DNA from: CAZJFH01 sp964545205 | Lineage (GTDB): Bacteria > Pseudomonadota > Alphaproteobacteria > Rhodospirillales > Magnetospirillaceae | Reading direction: 5' to 3' | Assembly (NCBI GenBank): GCA_964545205.1 | Contig: CAZJFH010000049.1 | Coordinates: forward strand, 1-39,499 | Length of the DNA stretch: 39,499 nucleotides | In this document: piece after piece, positions 16,217 to 27,886 of the stretch | How positions within the stretch are numbered: the stretch's first letter is position 1 | How the letters are laid out: every line of letters starts with the position of its first letter | Notes under the pieces: model-generated | What the model saw: only the letters and a program-made list of their open reading frames with translations | The model's database searches: none | Told to the model about the DNA's origin: nothing | Position numbers and translations under genes: made by a program

Positions 16217-16842
16217 CGTCGGGCCGCTTCGATCAGCCGCTCGACATGCGGCAGGATGCCGGCGACCACCGCCTCGACGCCGGCGGCGTTGGGATGGATC
16301 CCGTCCGCCTGGTTGAGTTCCGGCCGCGCCGCCACGCCGTCCAGGAAGAACGGCTGCAGCGCGACTCCGTAACGATCGCGCAGCCGCGGGTAGACGGCGG
16401 CGAATTCGTCCTGGTAGGCGCGCCCGAGATTGGGCGGCGCCTGCATGCCGGCCAGCAGCACCGGCACGCCGGCGCCCTGCAGCCGCTCGACGATGGCCGC
16501 CAGGTTGGCCTCGGTCTGGGCGGGATCGAGGCCGCGCAGGCCGTCGTTGGCGCCCAGCTCGACGATGGCGGCGTCCGGCGGCTCGGCCAGCACCCAGTCG
16601 AGCCGCGCCAGCCCGCCGGCGCTGGTGTCGCCCGAGACGCCGGCGTTGATCACCCGGACGTCGTGGCCGCGGGCCCTCAGCGCCGCCTCGAGGCGGCTCG
16701 GGAACGACTCCGCGGCGGCCAGGCCGTAGCCGGCGGTCAGCGAATCTCCGAGCGCCAGAATGCGCAACGGCTCGGCGGCGGCGAGCGGCGCGGTCGCCAG
16801 GAAGTTGACAAGCAGCAGAATTAGACCATATCGGGGAAGCAT
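16213..16842 (-). CDS. tesA: SGNH/GDSL esterase, TesA-like (arylesterase/lysophospholipase)
   Basis: A 209-aa protein with an N-terminal signal peptide (hydrophobic 6-20, cleavage near AAAEP), so periplasmic. Block I is LALGDSLTAGYG with nucleophile Ser34, block III is ELGAND (97-100) and block V is DGIHPNAAG (Asp180, His183). This is the TesA/'arylesterase' branch, which hydrolyses acyl esters or thioesters. The start at MLPRYGLILLL was chosen to give a proper signal peptide; upstream in-frame ATGs add charged residues. It is divergent from the ABC ATPase gene, the same relation as tesA to ybbA-ybbP in E. coli. Confidence 0.93.
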   Translation of the reverse strand: MLPRYGLILLLVNFLATAPLAAAEPLRILALGDSLTAGYGLAAAESFPSRLEAALRARGHDVRVINAGVSGDTSAGGLARLDWVLAEPPDAAIVELGANDGLRGLDPAQTEANLAAIVERLQGAGVPVLLAGMQAPPNLGRAYQDEFAAVYPRLRDRYGVALQPFFLDGVAARPELNQADGIHPNAAGVEAVVAGILPHVERLIEAARR

Positions 16843-16942
16843 TCGCCGCCGGCGGTCGTCCCGCCCGCCCGTCGCTCTCGAGCTCATCGTGAAGGTCATG
16901 CCTGGATCGCGCCCCACCGGAGAAGCCGCCACCGGAGAACCG

Positions 16943-17643
<701 letters not shown>

Positions 17644-17647
<4 letters not shown>

Positions 17648-20350
17648 GCGGCACCGTCGCGCTGGCCCTGCGGCTGGCCCGGCGCGAGCTGCGCGGCGGC
17701 CTGCGCGGCTTCGCCGTGTTCGTCGCCTGCCTGGCCCTGGGCGTCGCCGCCATCGCCGGCGCCGGCTCGCTCAAGGCGTCGATTCGCGGCGCGCTGCAGG
17801 CCGACGCCCGCGCCCTGCTCGGCGGCGACGTCGTGCTGCGGCTCAGCCACCAGCCGGCGACCGCGGAACAGGCGGCGTTCCTGCGCGGGACCAGCGCCGT
17901 CATGGCCGAAACGATCGAGATGCGGGCGATGGCCTTCGCCGGGTCGGGCCGCCGCACCCTGGTCGAGCTCAAGGGCGTCGGCGACGCCTACCCGATCGCC
18001 GGCCGCCTGGAGCTCGCCCCCGACACCCTCGGCCCCGACCGGGCGCTGGCGCGGCGCGACGGCGTGTGGGGCGCCGCGGTCGACGCCAACCTGCTGACCC
18101 GCCTCGGCCTGCGCCTCGGCGACCGCGTCACCGTCGGCGACGCCGCGTTCGAGCTGCGGGCGGTGATCACGCGCGAGCCCGACCGCGTCGCCTCGGTGTT
18201 CTCGCTGGGGCCGCGGCTGATGGTCGACCGCGACGCGGTCGCCGAGACCGGGCTGGTGCAGCCGGGCAGCATGATCCGCTACGGCTATCTGCTCGGCCTG
18301 CCGCCCGGGCTGACGCCCCAAGCCTTCCAGGAACTGGCGACCGAGGCCTTCCCGCGCGCCGGCTGGCAGCTCCGGCTGCCCGAGGACGCGGCGCCCGGCA
18401 TCCGCCGTTTCGTCGACAACATGAACCTGTTCCTGACCCTGGTCGGGCTGACGGCGCTGCTGATCGGCGGCGTCGGGGTCGCCAACGCGGTCCGCGCCTT
18501 CGTCGAGGGCCGCACCGGCACCATCGCTATCCTGAAATGCGTCGGCGCCTCGTCGCGGCTGGTGCTCGCCGTCTACTGCCTGCAGGTCGGCGTCATCGCC
18601 CTGCTCGGCATCGCCGTCGGCATCGCGGCGGGCGCGGCGCTGCCGCCGGTCGTGCTGGCCCTGCTCGGCGACCGGCTGCCGGTCGCCGCCGAGGCCGGCC
18701 TGCATGCCGGGCCGCTGGCCCTGGCCGGCGGCTTCGGCGCGCTGACGGCGCTGGCCTTCGGCCTGTGGCCGCTGTCGCGCGCCGCCGCGATCCCGCCGGC
18801 GGCGCTGTTCCGCGACGCCGTCGCGCGCGCCGGCCGCGGCCCGCGCCGGATCGCGGCGGCGGCGGCGGTCGCGGCGGCGCTGGCGCTGGCGGCGGGGGNN
18901 NNNNNNNNNNNNNNNNNNNNNNNNNNNNNNNNNNNNNNNNNNNNNNNNNNNNNNNNNNNNNNNNNNNNNNNNNNNNNTCCGCGACGCCGTCGCGCGCGCC
19001 GGCCGCGGCCCGCGCCGGATCGCGGCGGCGGTGGCGGTCGCGGCGGCGCTGGCGCTGGCGGCGGTGGCGGTGGCGAGCGCCGAGAACCGCATGCTCGCCG
19101 CCTGGTTCTGCGTCGTGGCGCTGGCCTCGTTCGGGCTGTTCCGGGGCGCGGCGGCGCTGCTGGCGGCCTGGGCGCGGCGCGCCACCGCCCGGCCCGAGGC
19201 CGGCACGCCGATCTGGCGGCTGGGCGTGGCGCGGCTGCACCGGCCGGGCGCCGCGACCGGCAGCGTCGTGCTGTCGCTGGGCCTCGGCCTGACGGTGCTG
19301 GTCGGCATCGCCCTGGTCGAGGGCAACCTGACGCGCCAGGTCGCCGAGCGCATCCCCGAGGAGGCGCCGGCCTTCTTCTTCATCGACATCCAGTCGCACC
19401 AGGCGACCGAGTTCGACCGCATCGTCGCCGCCGCGCCCGGCGTCGGCCGGGTCGAGCGCGCCGCCATGGTGCGCGGCCGCATCACGCGGCTCGACGGCGT
19501 GCCGGTGGCCGAGGCCGACATCGCTCCGGAAGCGGAATGGGCGGTGCGGGGCGACCGCGGCCTGACGGTCGCCGCCGAGCCGCCCGAGGGCAGCCGCATC
19601 GTCGCCGGCGACTGGTGGCCGGCCGACTACGACGGCCCGCCGCTGCTGTCGCTCGACGCCCGCATCGCCCGCGGCTTCGGCCTCGGCGTCGGCGATTCGC
19701 TGTCGGTCAACGTGCTCGGCCGCGAGGTGACGGCCGAGATCGCCTCGCTGCGCGACATCGACTATGCGTCGATGACCATGAACTTCGCCCTGGTGCTGTC
19801 GCCCGGCGCCCTGGCCGGCGCGCCCTACGGCTACATCGCCACCGTCGAGGCGACGCCGGCGGCCGAGGACGCGCTCGAGCGCGCCGTCACCGACGCCCTG
19901 CCCAACGTCTCGGCGATCCGCGTCCGCCAGGCGGTCGAGTCGGTCAAGGAGATGCTGGCCGCGGTCGGCGTGGCGGTGCGGGCCGCCGGCGCGGTGACCG
20001 TCGTCGCCGGCGCCCTGGTGCTGGCCGGCGCCATCGCCGCCGGCCGCCGCCGCCGCGTCTACGAGGCGGTGGTGCTGAAATCGCTCGGCGCCACCCGCCG
20101 CGACCTGGTCAAGGCCTATCTGGTCGAGTACGGCCTGCTCGGGGTGGCGACCGGCGCGCTCGCCGGCATCGTCGGCAGCGCGGTGGCCTGGGCGGTGCTG
20201 CGCTTCGTCATGCGCGCCGACTGGGTGTTCCTGCCCGGCCTGGCCGCCGGCACGGTGGCGGCCTGCGCCGTGGTCGTTCTGGTACTGGGATATCTCGGCA
20301 CCTGGCGCACCCTGGGCGCGCCGGTGGCGCCGCATCTGCGCAACGAATGA
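17644..20350 (+). CDS. ybbP: FtsX-like ABC permease, YbbP type, interrupted by an assembly gap
   Basis: A large permease with MacB/FtsX-type membrane domains, the partner of the ATPase upstream. It starts with GTG at 17644. The first part reads in one frame up to the N run at 18899, and the rest reads in another frame from 18978. The 90 nt before the gap reappear after it. Removing 169 nt (one copy plus the Ns) restores a single 845-aa frame through a membrane helix. That is close to the roughly 800 aa of E. coli YbbP. Visible are the N-terminal helix (FAVFVACLALGVAAIAG), an FtsX core (NLFLTLVGLTALLIGGVGVANAV, split) and the C-terminal core ending APVAPHLRNE. I conclude the gene is intact in the organism. 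Confidence 0.88.
18899..18977. other. Assembly gap (79 N)
   Basis: The flanks 18809-18898 and 18978-19067 are the same sequence with two mismatches, both near the low-quality end of the left contig. The gap therefore most likely hides an overlap of two contigs that was never merged. Only that reading keeps the permease in frame. Confidence 0.9.
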
Positions 20351-20435
20351 GTAAGCGACGGCGCGCCATTGATTCCCCGTCGGCTTTTACCGATATTGGG
20401 CTGGCGGAAACTCGCCCTTCGTCTTCGAGGAAACC

Positions 20436-21155
20436 ATGCCGTTCGAACCCAACCCGAAATACATGACACGCAGCCAGGCGGAGGCGGCGCAGATCGACGT
20501 CGGCCTGCGCCAGTACATGCTGCGCGTCTACAACTACATGGCCTCGGGCCTGGCGCTGACGGGCATCGTCGCGCTGTTCACGGCCAATACGCCGGTGCTC
20601 CGCGACGCGATCTTCGGCACCGGCCTGTTCTGGCTGGTGGCGCTGGCGCCGATCGCCCTGGTCTTCTTCCTCAGCTTCAAGATCCACAGCATGAAGGCCA
20701 GCACCGCCCAGGCGGTGTTCTGGCTCTACGCGGGGCTGATGGGCCTGTCGCTGGCCTCGATCTTCCTGTTGTACACCGAGACCAGCATCGCCCGGGTGTT
20801 CTTCATCACCGCCGGCACCTTCGCCGGCATGAGCCTGTACGGCTACACGACGAAGAAGGACCTGACGGGCTGGGGCTCGTTCCTGATGATGGGCCTGATC
20901 GGCCTGCTCATCGCGATGGTGGTCAACATGTTCCTGGCCAGCTCGGCGCTGCACTTCGTGATCTCGGCCGCAGGCGTGCTGATCTTCGTCGGCCTGACCG
21001 CCTACGACACCCAGCGGATCAAGGAATCCTACTGGGAAGGCGACAGCGCCGAGGACACCACGAAGAAGGCCATCTTCGGCGCCCTGCAGCTCTACCTGGA
21101 CTTCATCAACCTGTTCCTGATGCTGCTGCGCCTGTTCGGCCAGAGCCGCGAGTAG
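20436..21155 (+). CDS. Bax inhibitor-1/YccA family inner-membrane protein
   Basis: A 239-aa polytopic protein with seven hydrophobic spans and the BI-1 (TMBIM) pattern: an N-terminal cytoplasmic LRQYMLRVYNYMASGL, the middle FAGMSLYGYTTKKDLTGWGSF and the C-terminal ISAAGVLIFVGLTAYDTQRIKESY, ending with ALQLYLDFINLFLMLLRLFG. Bacterial relatives such as YetJ are pH-sensitive calcium leak channels and YccA modulates FtsH; which applies here is unknown. GAGGA precedes the ATG, and a strong terminator follows at 21181-21206. Confidence 0.94.
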   Translation: MPFEPNPKYMTRSQAEAAQIDVGLRQYMLRVYNYMASGLALTGIVALFTANTPVLRDAIFGTGLFWLVALAPIALVFFLSFKIHSMKASTAQAVFWLYAGLMGLSLASIFLLYTETSIARVFFITAGTFAGMSLYGYTTKKDLTGWGSFLMMGLIGLLIAMVVNMFLASSALHFVISAAGVLIFVGLTAYDTQRIKESYWEGDSAEDTTKKAIFGALQLYLDFINLFLMLLRLFGQSRE

Positions 21156-21180
21156 CCGCGCGCCGCACGGCACGGAAACG

Positions 21181-21206
21181 AAAAGGGAGCCTCCGGGCTC
21201 CCTTTT
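21181..21206 (+). terminator. Intrinsic terminator of the BI-1 gene
   Basis: AAAAGGGAGCC pairs perfectly with GGCTCCCTTTT around a short TCCG loop and is followed by TTGTGTT. It lies 25 nt after the stop codon. The A-rich left arm would also let it act on the opposite strand. Confidence 0.9.
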
Positions 21207-21223
21207 TTGTGTTGCGGGTCGTC

Positions 21224-21336
21224 AACCACAGAGACACAGAGGCACCGAGAAAGCCACAGAGACAGGTGAATCCCGCGCGAAGCGCGGAACCAAACTTCTC
21301 TCGGTGCCTTCTCTGTGTCTCTGTGTCTCTGTGGTT
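21224..21336. repeat. Inverted repeat of CACAGAGA units, copy 2
   Basis: The arms AACCACAGAGACACAGAGG and its complement end the element exactly as in copy 1 at 3861-3951. Here the arms also include GCACCGAGAA/TTCTCTCGGTGC. The centre is a different sequence holding a small CCGCGCGAAGCGCGG hairpin. The element sits between two convergent genes. Confidence 0.85.
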
Positions 21337-21343
21337 AAGGCCG

Positions 21344-22006
21344 TCACCCGGTCCGGCGCAGGATCTCCATCGCCGCGTTGATCTGCGCCATGCGCTCGTG
21401 GCTGCCGTGCGGGCTGTCGGGGTGGTGGATGGTCGCCAGCATGCGGAACTTGGCCCGGATCATCTTCTGGTCCGGCCAGCCGGCGGGCGGGAAGCCCAGG
21501 ACGTGCAGCGCCTCCTCGCGATTGCGCACGCCCTCCGGCAGCGGGTCGAAGGCCAGCACCGCGACGATCGCCCGCAGCCGCTCCATCTCCTCGCGCACCG
21601 ACTCCAGCTCGTGGTCGGGGCGCGGCGGCGGCGGGTCCGGGGTCGGCACCGCCGGGGCGCCGACGCTGACGCGCAGGGTGCCGGCGTCGATGGCCAGCGC
21701 CAGCGCCAGCGCCTGGCGCACGAAGGGGATGTCGTGGCCGGGCGGCATGCGCACCTGCAGCCGCGGCTTGCGCCGCCAGGGTCGGCCGGCGGCGGGGCCC
21801 GACTTGAGCACCACGACCTCGCGCTCGTGCGGCGGCGGCTCGCCGGGATCGGGGAATTCCGCCACCTCCGAAGCCGGCACGACCAGCAGCACCGAACGGG
21901 CGAGGTCGCCGACATTGACCTTGCGCCGCGCCGCCAGCGCCTCGACGGCGTCGCGGAAGGCGATGGAGCAGGGAACCGTGTAGGAATGCTTGAGCGCGCT
22001 AGCCAT
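21344..22006 (-). CDS. J-domain (DnaJ-like) protein
   Basis: A 220-aa protein whose C-terminal ~55 residues form a J domain: EALHVLGFPPAGWPDQKMIR, then the HPD tripeptide at 195-197 (in IHHPDSPHGS) and a last helix RMAQINAAMEILRR. J domains stimulate Hsp70 (DnaK) ATPase. The N-terminal part is unrecognised, with a Pro-rich linker (120-131). Here the J domain sits at the C terminus, not the N terminus as in DnaJ, so it is probably a specialised co-chaperone. Transcribed from its own candidate promoter at 22079-22107. Confidence 0.82.
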   Translation of the reverse strand: MASALKHSYTVPCSIAFRDAVEALAARRKVNVGDLARSVLLVVPASEVAEFPDPGEPPPHEREVVVLKSGPAAGRPWRRKPRLQVRMPPGHDIPFVRQALALALAIDAGTLRVSVGAPAVPTPDPPPPRPDHELESVREEMERLRAIVAVLAFDPLPEGVRNREEALHVLGFPPAGWPDQKMIRAKFRMLATIHHPDSPHGSHERMAQINAAMEILRRTG

Positions 22007-22343
22007 GAACCCGACGAAAACGGCGCCTGCGGCGCTTCGGCGGCGGTGTCGAAGGCCACCGCCATACCTGTCGCGAAACGAATAGGCCAGGATCGGCGCC
22101 CCGTCAACTACATGTGCAAGCTGGTGCGACGCGAGTCGAAGAGTTTCCCGGAAGTCGTTGATTCATCAGCAGGCGCGCTGTCGGGCCCTGGCGGCGCGCG
22201 GCCCCCGGCGGTCGGGCGCCTGCACCGGCGGCCGCTCCGGACTCCGATCCTGGCGCGTCAGGCTACGTTTGAAGTTGCGGCGCCCGGCGCGCCAACTACG
22301 AAGGAATCCCGGCCGCAAGCGGACGGGCGGCGCGAACGGCCGC
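22007..22343. other. 337-bp gene-free stretch
   Basis: It lies between the end of the EAL-domain gene and the J-domain gene, both on the minus strand. The 22079-22107 portion holds a candidate promoter. The rest (22110-22343) has GC-rich palindromic bits, such as GGCGCCCGGCGCGCC near 22277, but no convincing small gene, tRNA or terminator with a U-run. Confidence 0.5.
22079..22107 (-). promoter_or_regulatory. Candidate sigma-70 promoter of the J-domain gene
   Basis: Minus strand TTGACG (-35, 5 of 6, 22102-22107), a 17-nt spacer, then TATTCG (-10, 22079-22084, 3 of 6). A start near 22072 gives a leader of about 65 nt. The -10 is weak, so this is tentative. Confidence 0.35.
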
Positions 22344-25259
22344 TCAGATGACGGGGTCGAACGGCTGGATGGTGGCGTCGCCGCCCGGCAGGCGCTTGCC
22401 CTGGCGGAACAGCGCTTCCATCTCGGCGGCCGGCAGCGGCCGGCTGAACAGGTAGCCCTGGATCTGGTCGCAGTCGACGTCGCGCAGGAAATCCAGGTGG
22501 CCGGTCACCTCGACGCCCTCGGCGACGACCTTGAGCCGCAACGCGTGGGCCATCGCCACCATGGCGCGGACGATGGCGGCGTCGTTGAGATCGTCGGTGA
22601 CGTCGCGCACGAACGAGCGATCGATCTTGAGCTTGTGGATCGGGAAGCGCTTGAGCACGCTCAGGGACGAATAGCCGGTGCCGAAATCGTCGATGGCGCA
22701 GGCGATGCCGCGGTCGCGCAGCATGCCGACCACGGCGATGGCGTTCTCGGCGTCGCGCATCGCCGAGCTTTCGGTCAGTTCGAGCTCGAGGAAGCGCGGA
22801 TCGAGCCCCGATTCGAGCAGCGCGGTCTCGACCATCGTCAGCAGCCGGCGCGAGTTCTGGAACTGGCGGCCGGAGATGTTGACCGCCACCGGCACCGCCG
22901 GCAGGCCGGCGTCCTGCCAGGCCTTGTTCTGGCGGCAGGCGGCGCGCAGGATCTGGTCGCACAGCGCGTCGATCAGGCCGCTGTCCTCGGCCACCGGAAT
23001 GAATTCGGCCGGCGAGACCATGCCGAGTTCGGGGCTGATCCAGCGCGCCAGCGCCTCCATGCCGATGACTTCGCCGGTCGCGAGGTCGACCTGCGGCTGG
23101 AAGTGGGGCAGGAACTCGGCGTGGTCGATGGCGCGGCGGATGCGGTTCTGCAACGACAGCGTCTTGACGACGCTGGCGTTCATTTCCTCGCTGAACATCT
23201 GCACCGTGCCGGGGCCGTGCTCCTTGGCCCGCATCAGCGCGGTCTCGGCGTGCTTGAGGATGCTCTCGCTGTCCTCGGCGTCGCGGGGATACAGGCTGAC
23301 GCCGATGCTGGCGGTCAGGTCGAACTCGTCGCCCTCGAGCTGCAGCGGCCGCTGGCTGCAGTTGACCACCGCCTCGACGAACTGGTTGACCTCGGTCTCG
23401 TTGCGCAGGCCGGGGGCCATCAGCAGGAAGCGGTCGCCGCCGGCCCGGGCGATGGTACCGGTGCCGTTCAGCGCGTCCTCGAGCCGGCGCGCCGAGGCGG
23501 CGAGCACGCGGTCGCCGACCGAATGGCCCAGCGTGGTGTTGATGATGCTGAATCGGTCGACGCCGACGCACAGCACCGCGACCATGCGGCCGCTCCTGCC
23601 GGCCAGGCGCAGGGCGTCGTCGAGGTGGTCGACGAACAGGCTGCGGTTGCCGACGCCGGTGACCGGATCGTAATAGGCCAGGAAGCGCAGCCGCTCCTCT
23701 GCCTCCTTGCGGTCGCTGACGTCCAGGGTGACGCCGTCCCAGAGTACGTCGCCGTTGTCGGCGCGCCGCGGCCGGGCGCTGCCGCGCAGCCAGCGGGCGC
23801 GGCCGTCGCGGCCGACGACGCGCAGTTCGTCCTCGACCGGCTCCAGAGTCTCGGCCGAGTGCGTCAGCGCCGCCAGGTACTTCTCGCGGTCGCCCGGCGC
23901 CATGACGCGCAGGAACGCCTCGGCGTCGGCCATCACCTCGGCGGGGTCGATGCCCAGCAGATGGCGGATGCCGTCGCTGACGTAATGATATTTCAGCCGG
24001 CCGTCGGCGGTCAGCACGCGCTGGAAGACGATGCCGGGCAGGTTGGCGGCGATGCTGCGCAGCCGCATCTCGGTCTCGCGCAGCGCCTCCTCGGTGCGCT
24101 TGCGCTGGGTGATGTCGCGGCCGATGAAGATGAACAGCCGCCGCCCCTCCATGCGCACTTCCGAGATGCCCATCTCGAACGGGAAGGTGCGGCGGTCGAC
24201 GCGCAGCCCGACCGTTTCGTGGGCGCCGACCAGCAGGGTCTCGTCGCCGGTCTCGACGTAGCGGGCGATCAGCGCCAGGTGCTCGGCGCGCTGCGGCTCG
24301 GGCATCAGGCTGGCGATCGGGCGGCCGATCATCTCGTCGGCGGAATAGCCGAAAAGCTGGGCGGCGGCGGCGTTGACGGTCTCGATGCGGCCGTCCTCGT
24401 TGGCGGTCATGATCACGTCGGCGGCGTGATCCATGATCATCTCGAGGCGCAGCTCGGCGCGCTTGCGCTCGGTGACGTCGATCAGCAGCCCGTCCCAGAC
24501 GATGTCGCCGTTGGCCAGGAGCTGCGGCCGCGACGTGCCCGACAGCCAGCGCACCTCGCCGGCCTTGGTGATGGCCCGGAACTCCTCCGAGCAGGGCTGC
24601 ATGTCGATCGACGACATCTGCACCGCGACCTGATGGCGCTCGCGGTCGGCCCAGTGCATCACGTCGAGGCAGCCCTCGGCGTTGACCCGCATCTCCTCGG
24701 GCGCGAATCCCAGGATGTCGCGCACGCCGTCGGTGAAGAACGGGTACGAAATGGAGCCGTCGGCGCGGCGGATGCGCTGGAAGACGATGCCGGGCAGGTT
24801 GGCGGTGATGCTGGCCAGCCGCTCCTCGGCGCTGATCAGCGCGTCGACGACGCCCTTGCGCATCTCGACGTCGCGGAACGCCACCACCCAGGTCTCGGCC
24901 GCGCCGGGCTTGTGCAGCGGCGCGGCGGTGGCCTCGACCGAGAAGCGGCGGCCGCCGCGGTGGACGCACTCGACCTCCCAGACGCGGGTGCCGTCGGCGC
25001 CGATGGTCGGCGCGAAGGTCTCGAGCCCGCCGGCGTCCTCGGGCGGACGCAGCCGGTCGACGGTTTCGCCCAGGATCTCGTCGGCGCGCCAGCCGAACAG
25101 CGTCTCGGCGGCATGGCTGAACGCCAGGATGGTTCCGTCGCCGTCGAGGACCACGAGGCCGTCGGGGGCATGGGCGAAACCGAGCAGCCGCACGTCGGAC
25201 TCGACGGCGGCCGCCACCGGCGGGGTTTCCGTTCGCCTCGCCTTTTCCTCGACTGCCAC
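22344..25259 (-). CDS. Four-PAS / degenerate GGDEF / EAL c-di-GMP phosphodiesterase
   Basis: A 971-aa soluble sensor. PAS1 is about 20-135, PAS2 about 142-265, PAS3 about 268-388 and PAS4 about 393-517. PAS2 and PAS4 share the unusual segment NLPGIVFQR. The GGDEF domain (about 525-690) is degenerate: its signature reads GGDRF (607-611), and the metal-binding DxD and NDT positions read GVD and NTT. The EAL domain (about 705-950) looks complete: EAL at 735-737, VNIS, ELTES, IDDFGTGYSS, KID, VVAEGVE and QGYLFSRPLP. So it should hydrolyse c-di-GMP, with GGDRF as a regulatory domain. The start is GTG at 25259 after GGAG; an ATG at 25418 would put a terminator-like hairpin inside the gene. Confidence 0.88.
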   Translation of the reverse strand: MAVEEKARRTETPPVAAAVESDVRLLGFAHAPDGLVVLDGDGTILAFSHAAETLFGWRADEILGETVDRLRPPEDAGGLETFAPTIGADGTRVWEVECVHRGGRRFSVEATAAPLHKPGAAETWVVAFRDVEMRKGVVDALISAEERLASITANLPGIVFQRIRRADGSISYPFFTDGVRDILGFAPEEMRVNAEGCLDVMHWADRERHQVAVQMSSIDMQPCSEEFRAITKAGEVRWLSGTSRPQLLANGDIVWDGLLIDVTERKRAELRLEMIMDHAADVIMTANEDGRIETVNAAAAQLFGYSADEMIGRPIASLMPEPQRAEHLALIARYVETGDETLLVGAHETVGLRVDRRTFPFEMGISEVRMEGRRLFIFIGRDITQRKRTEEALRETEMRLRSIAANLPGIVFQRVLTADGRLKYHYVSDGIRHLLGIDPAEVMADAEAFLRVMAPGDREKYLAALTHSAETLEPVEDELRVVGRDGRARWLRGSARPRRADNGDVLWDGVTLDVSDRKEAEERLRFLAYYDPVTGVGNRSLFVDHLDDALRLAGRSGRMVAVLCVGVDRFSIINTTLGHSVGDRVLAASARRLEDALNGTGTIARAGGDRFLLMAPGLRNETEVNQFVEAVVNCSQRPLQLEGDEFDLTASIGVSLYPRDAEDSESILKHAETALMRAKEHGPGTVQMFSEEMNASVVKTLSLQNRIRRAIDHAEFLPHFQPQVDLATGEVIGMEALARWISPELGMVSPAEFIPVAEDSGLIDALCDQILRAACRQNKAWQDAGLPAVPVAVNISGRQFQNSRRLLTMVETALLESGLDPRFLELELTESSAMRDAENAIAVVGMLRDRGIACAIDDFGTGYSSLSVLKRFPIHKLKIDRSFVRDVTDDLNDAAIVRAMVAMAHALRLKVVAEGVEVTGHLDFLRDVDCDQIQGYLFSRPLPAAEMEALFRQGKRLPGGDATIQPFDPVI

Positions 25260-25380
25260 CGACTGCTCCGGCTGTTCAGATGCGCAATGCCGCTCGTTGG
25301 GATTAATCCTAACGATGGGTTCGGCGCGAGGCAACCACGCCGGAGGGCCTGCTGTTGCGCTCGTGTGACGCGTGAGAGCG

Positions 25381-25407
25381 GAAAGGCGGGGACCTGCCCC
25401 GCCTTTC
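25381..25407 (-). terminator. Hairpin downstream of acs
   Basis: GAAAGGCGGGG and CCCCGCCTTTC form a perfect 11-bp stem with a 5-nt loop, 24 nt past the acs stop. There is no U-run after it on the minus strand, so termination may need Rho or be partial. Confidence 0.6.
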
Positions 25408-25431
25408 GCCTTCCACACGTGTTTCCGCGGC

Positions 25432-27375
<1,944 letters not shown>

Positions 27376-27459
27376 GATGTGATTGTCTCCCTTTTGGTTC
27401 TTTTAAGGCGCGTCCAGACCGTTCCGGCGCCCTCATCCCCGGGTTACGAATGGCTGCGG

Positions 27460-27488
27460 ATTATGTGCAATTTTGCGCTGCAGAACAA
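27460..27488 (-). promoter_or_regulatory. Candidate sigma-70 promoter of acs
   Basis: Minus strand TTGTTC (27483-27488), a 17-nt spacer, and CATAAT (27460-27465, 5 of 6). The spacer holds the palindrome GCAA-AA-TTGC, which could be an operator. The segment is much richer in A+T than its surroundings. Start near 27453, leader about 78 nt. Confidence 0.5.
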
Positions 27489-27550
27489 GCCGGAGGGCGC
27501 ATGAATCGGACCATCCGGAGCCGGCTTTCGAAATAATCGATCCGCCGGCC

Positions 27551-27886
27551 CTATGACTCCTGGAGGATCACGTCCTCACCCGAAAGTGTGAGGCCGACCC
27601 GCCGCAGGCTCTTGCCGGCGCAGGGACCGGCGATGCAGGCGCCGTCCTCGATGCGGAACAGGGCGCCGTGGTTGGCGCACAGGATGTGGCGGCGCTCGCC
27701 GTCGAGGAAGCGGCCGGGCTGGAAGTCCAGCGGCGCGCCGATATGCGGGCAGGAATTGACGTAGCCGAACACCGCGCCGCCGCGGCGCACCACCATCACC
27801 AGGCGGCGGTCGTCGCCGGCGCCGACCGCGAAGCCGGCCGAGCCGGGATCGTCGAGATCGCCGAGCCGGCACAGCACCCGGCTCAC
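27551..27886 (-). CDS. Small Rieske [2Fe-2S] ferredoxin-type protein
   Basis: A 111-aa single-domain Rieske protein. The cluster ligands are CPH (Cys46, His48) and CANH (Cys70, His73), the Rieske C-x-H...C-x2-H pattern. No signal peptide or transmembrane anchor, so it is cytoplasmic and resembles ferredoxin-like subunits of oxygenases or NirD. It begins with GTG, overlapping the EVE stop by 4 nt (GTGA), so translation is coupled. No oxygenase is nearby; its redox partner is unknown. The open frame runs further upstream only as a shadow of the EVE gene. Confidence 0.88.
   Translation of the reverse strand: MSRVLCRLGDLDDPGSAGFAVGAGDDRRLVMVVRRGGAVFGYVNSCPHIGAPLDFQPGRFLDGERRHILCANHGALFRIEDGACIAGPCAGKSLRRVGLTLSGEDVILQES

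Noticed and set aside
25260..25418. ATG at 25418 as the start of the PAS-EAL gene
   Set aside because: The added 53 residues include the acs terminator-like hairpin (25381-25407) and look non-coding; GTG 25259 has a GGAG before it and begins just before PAS1.
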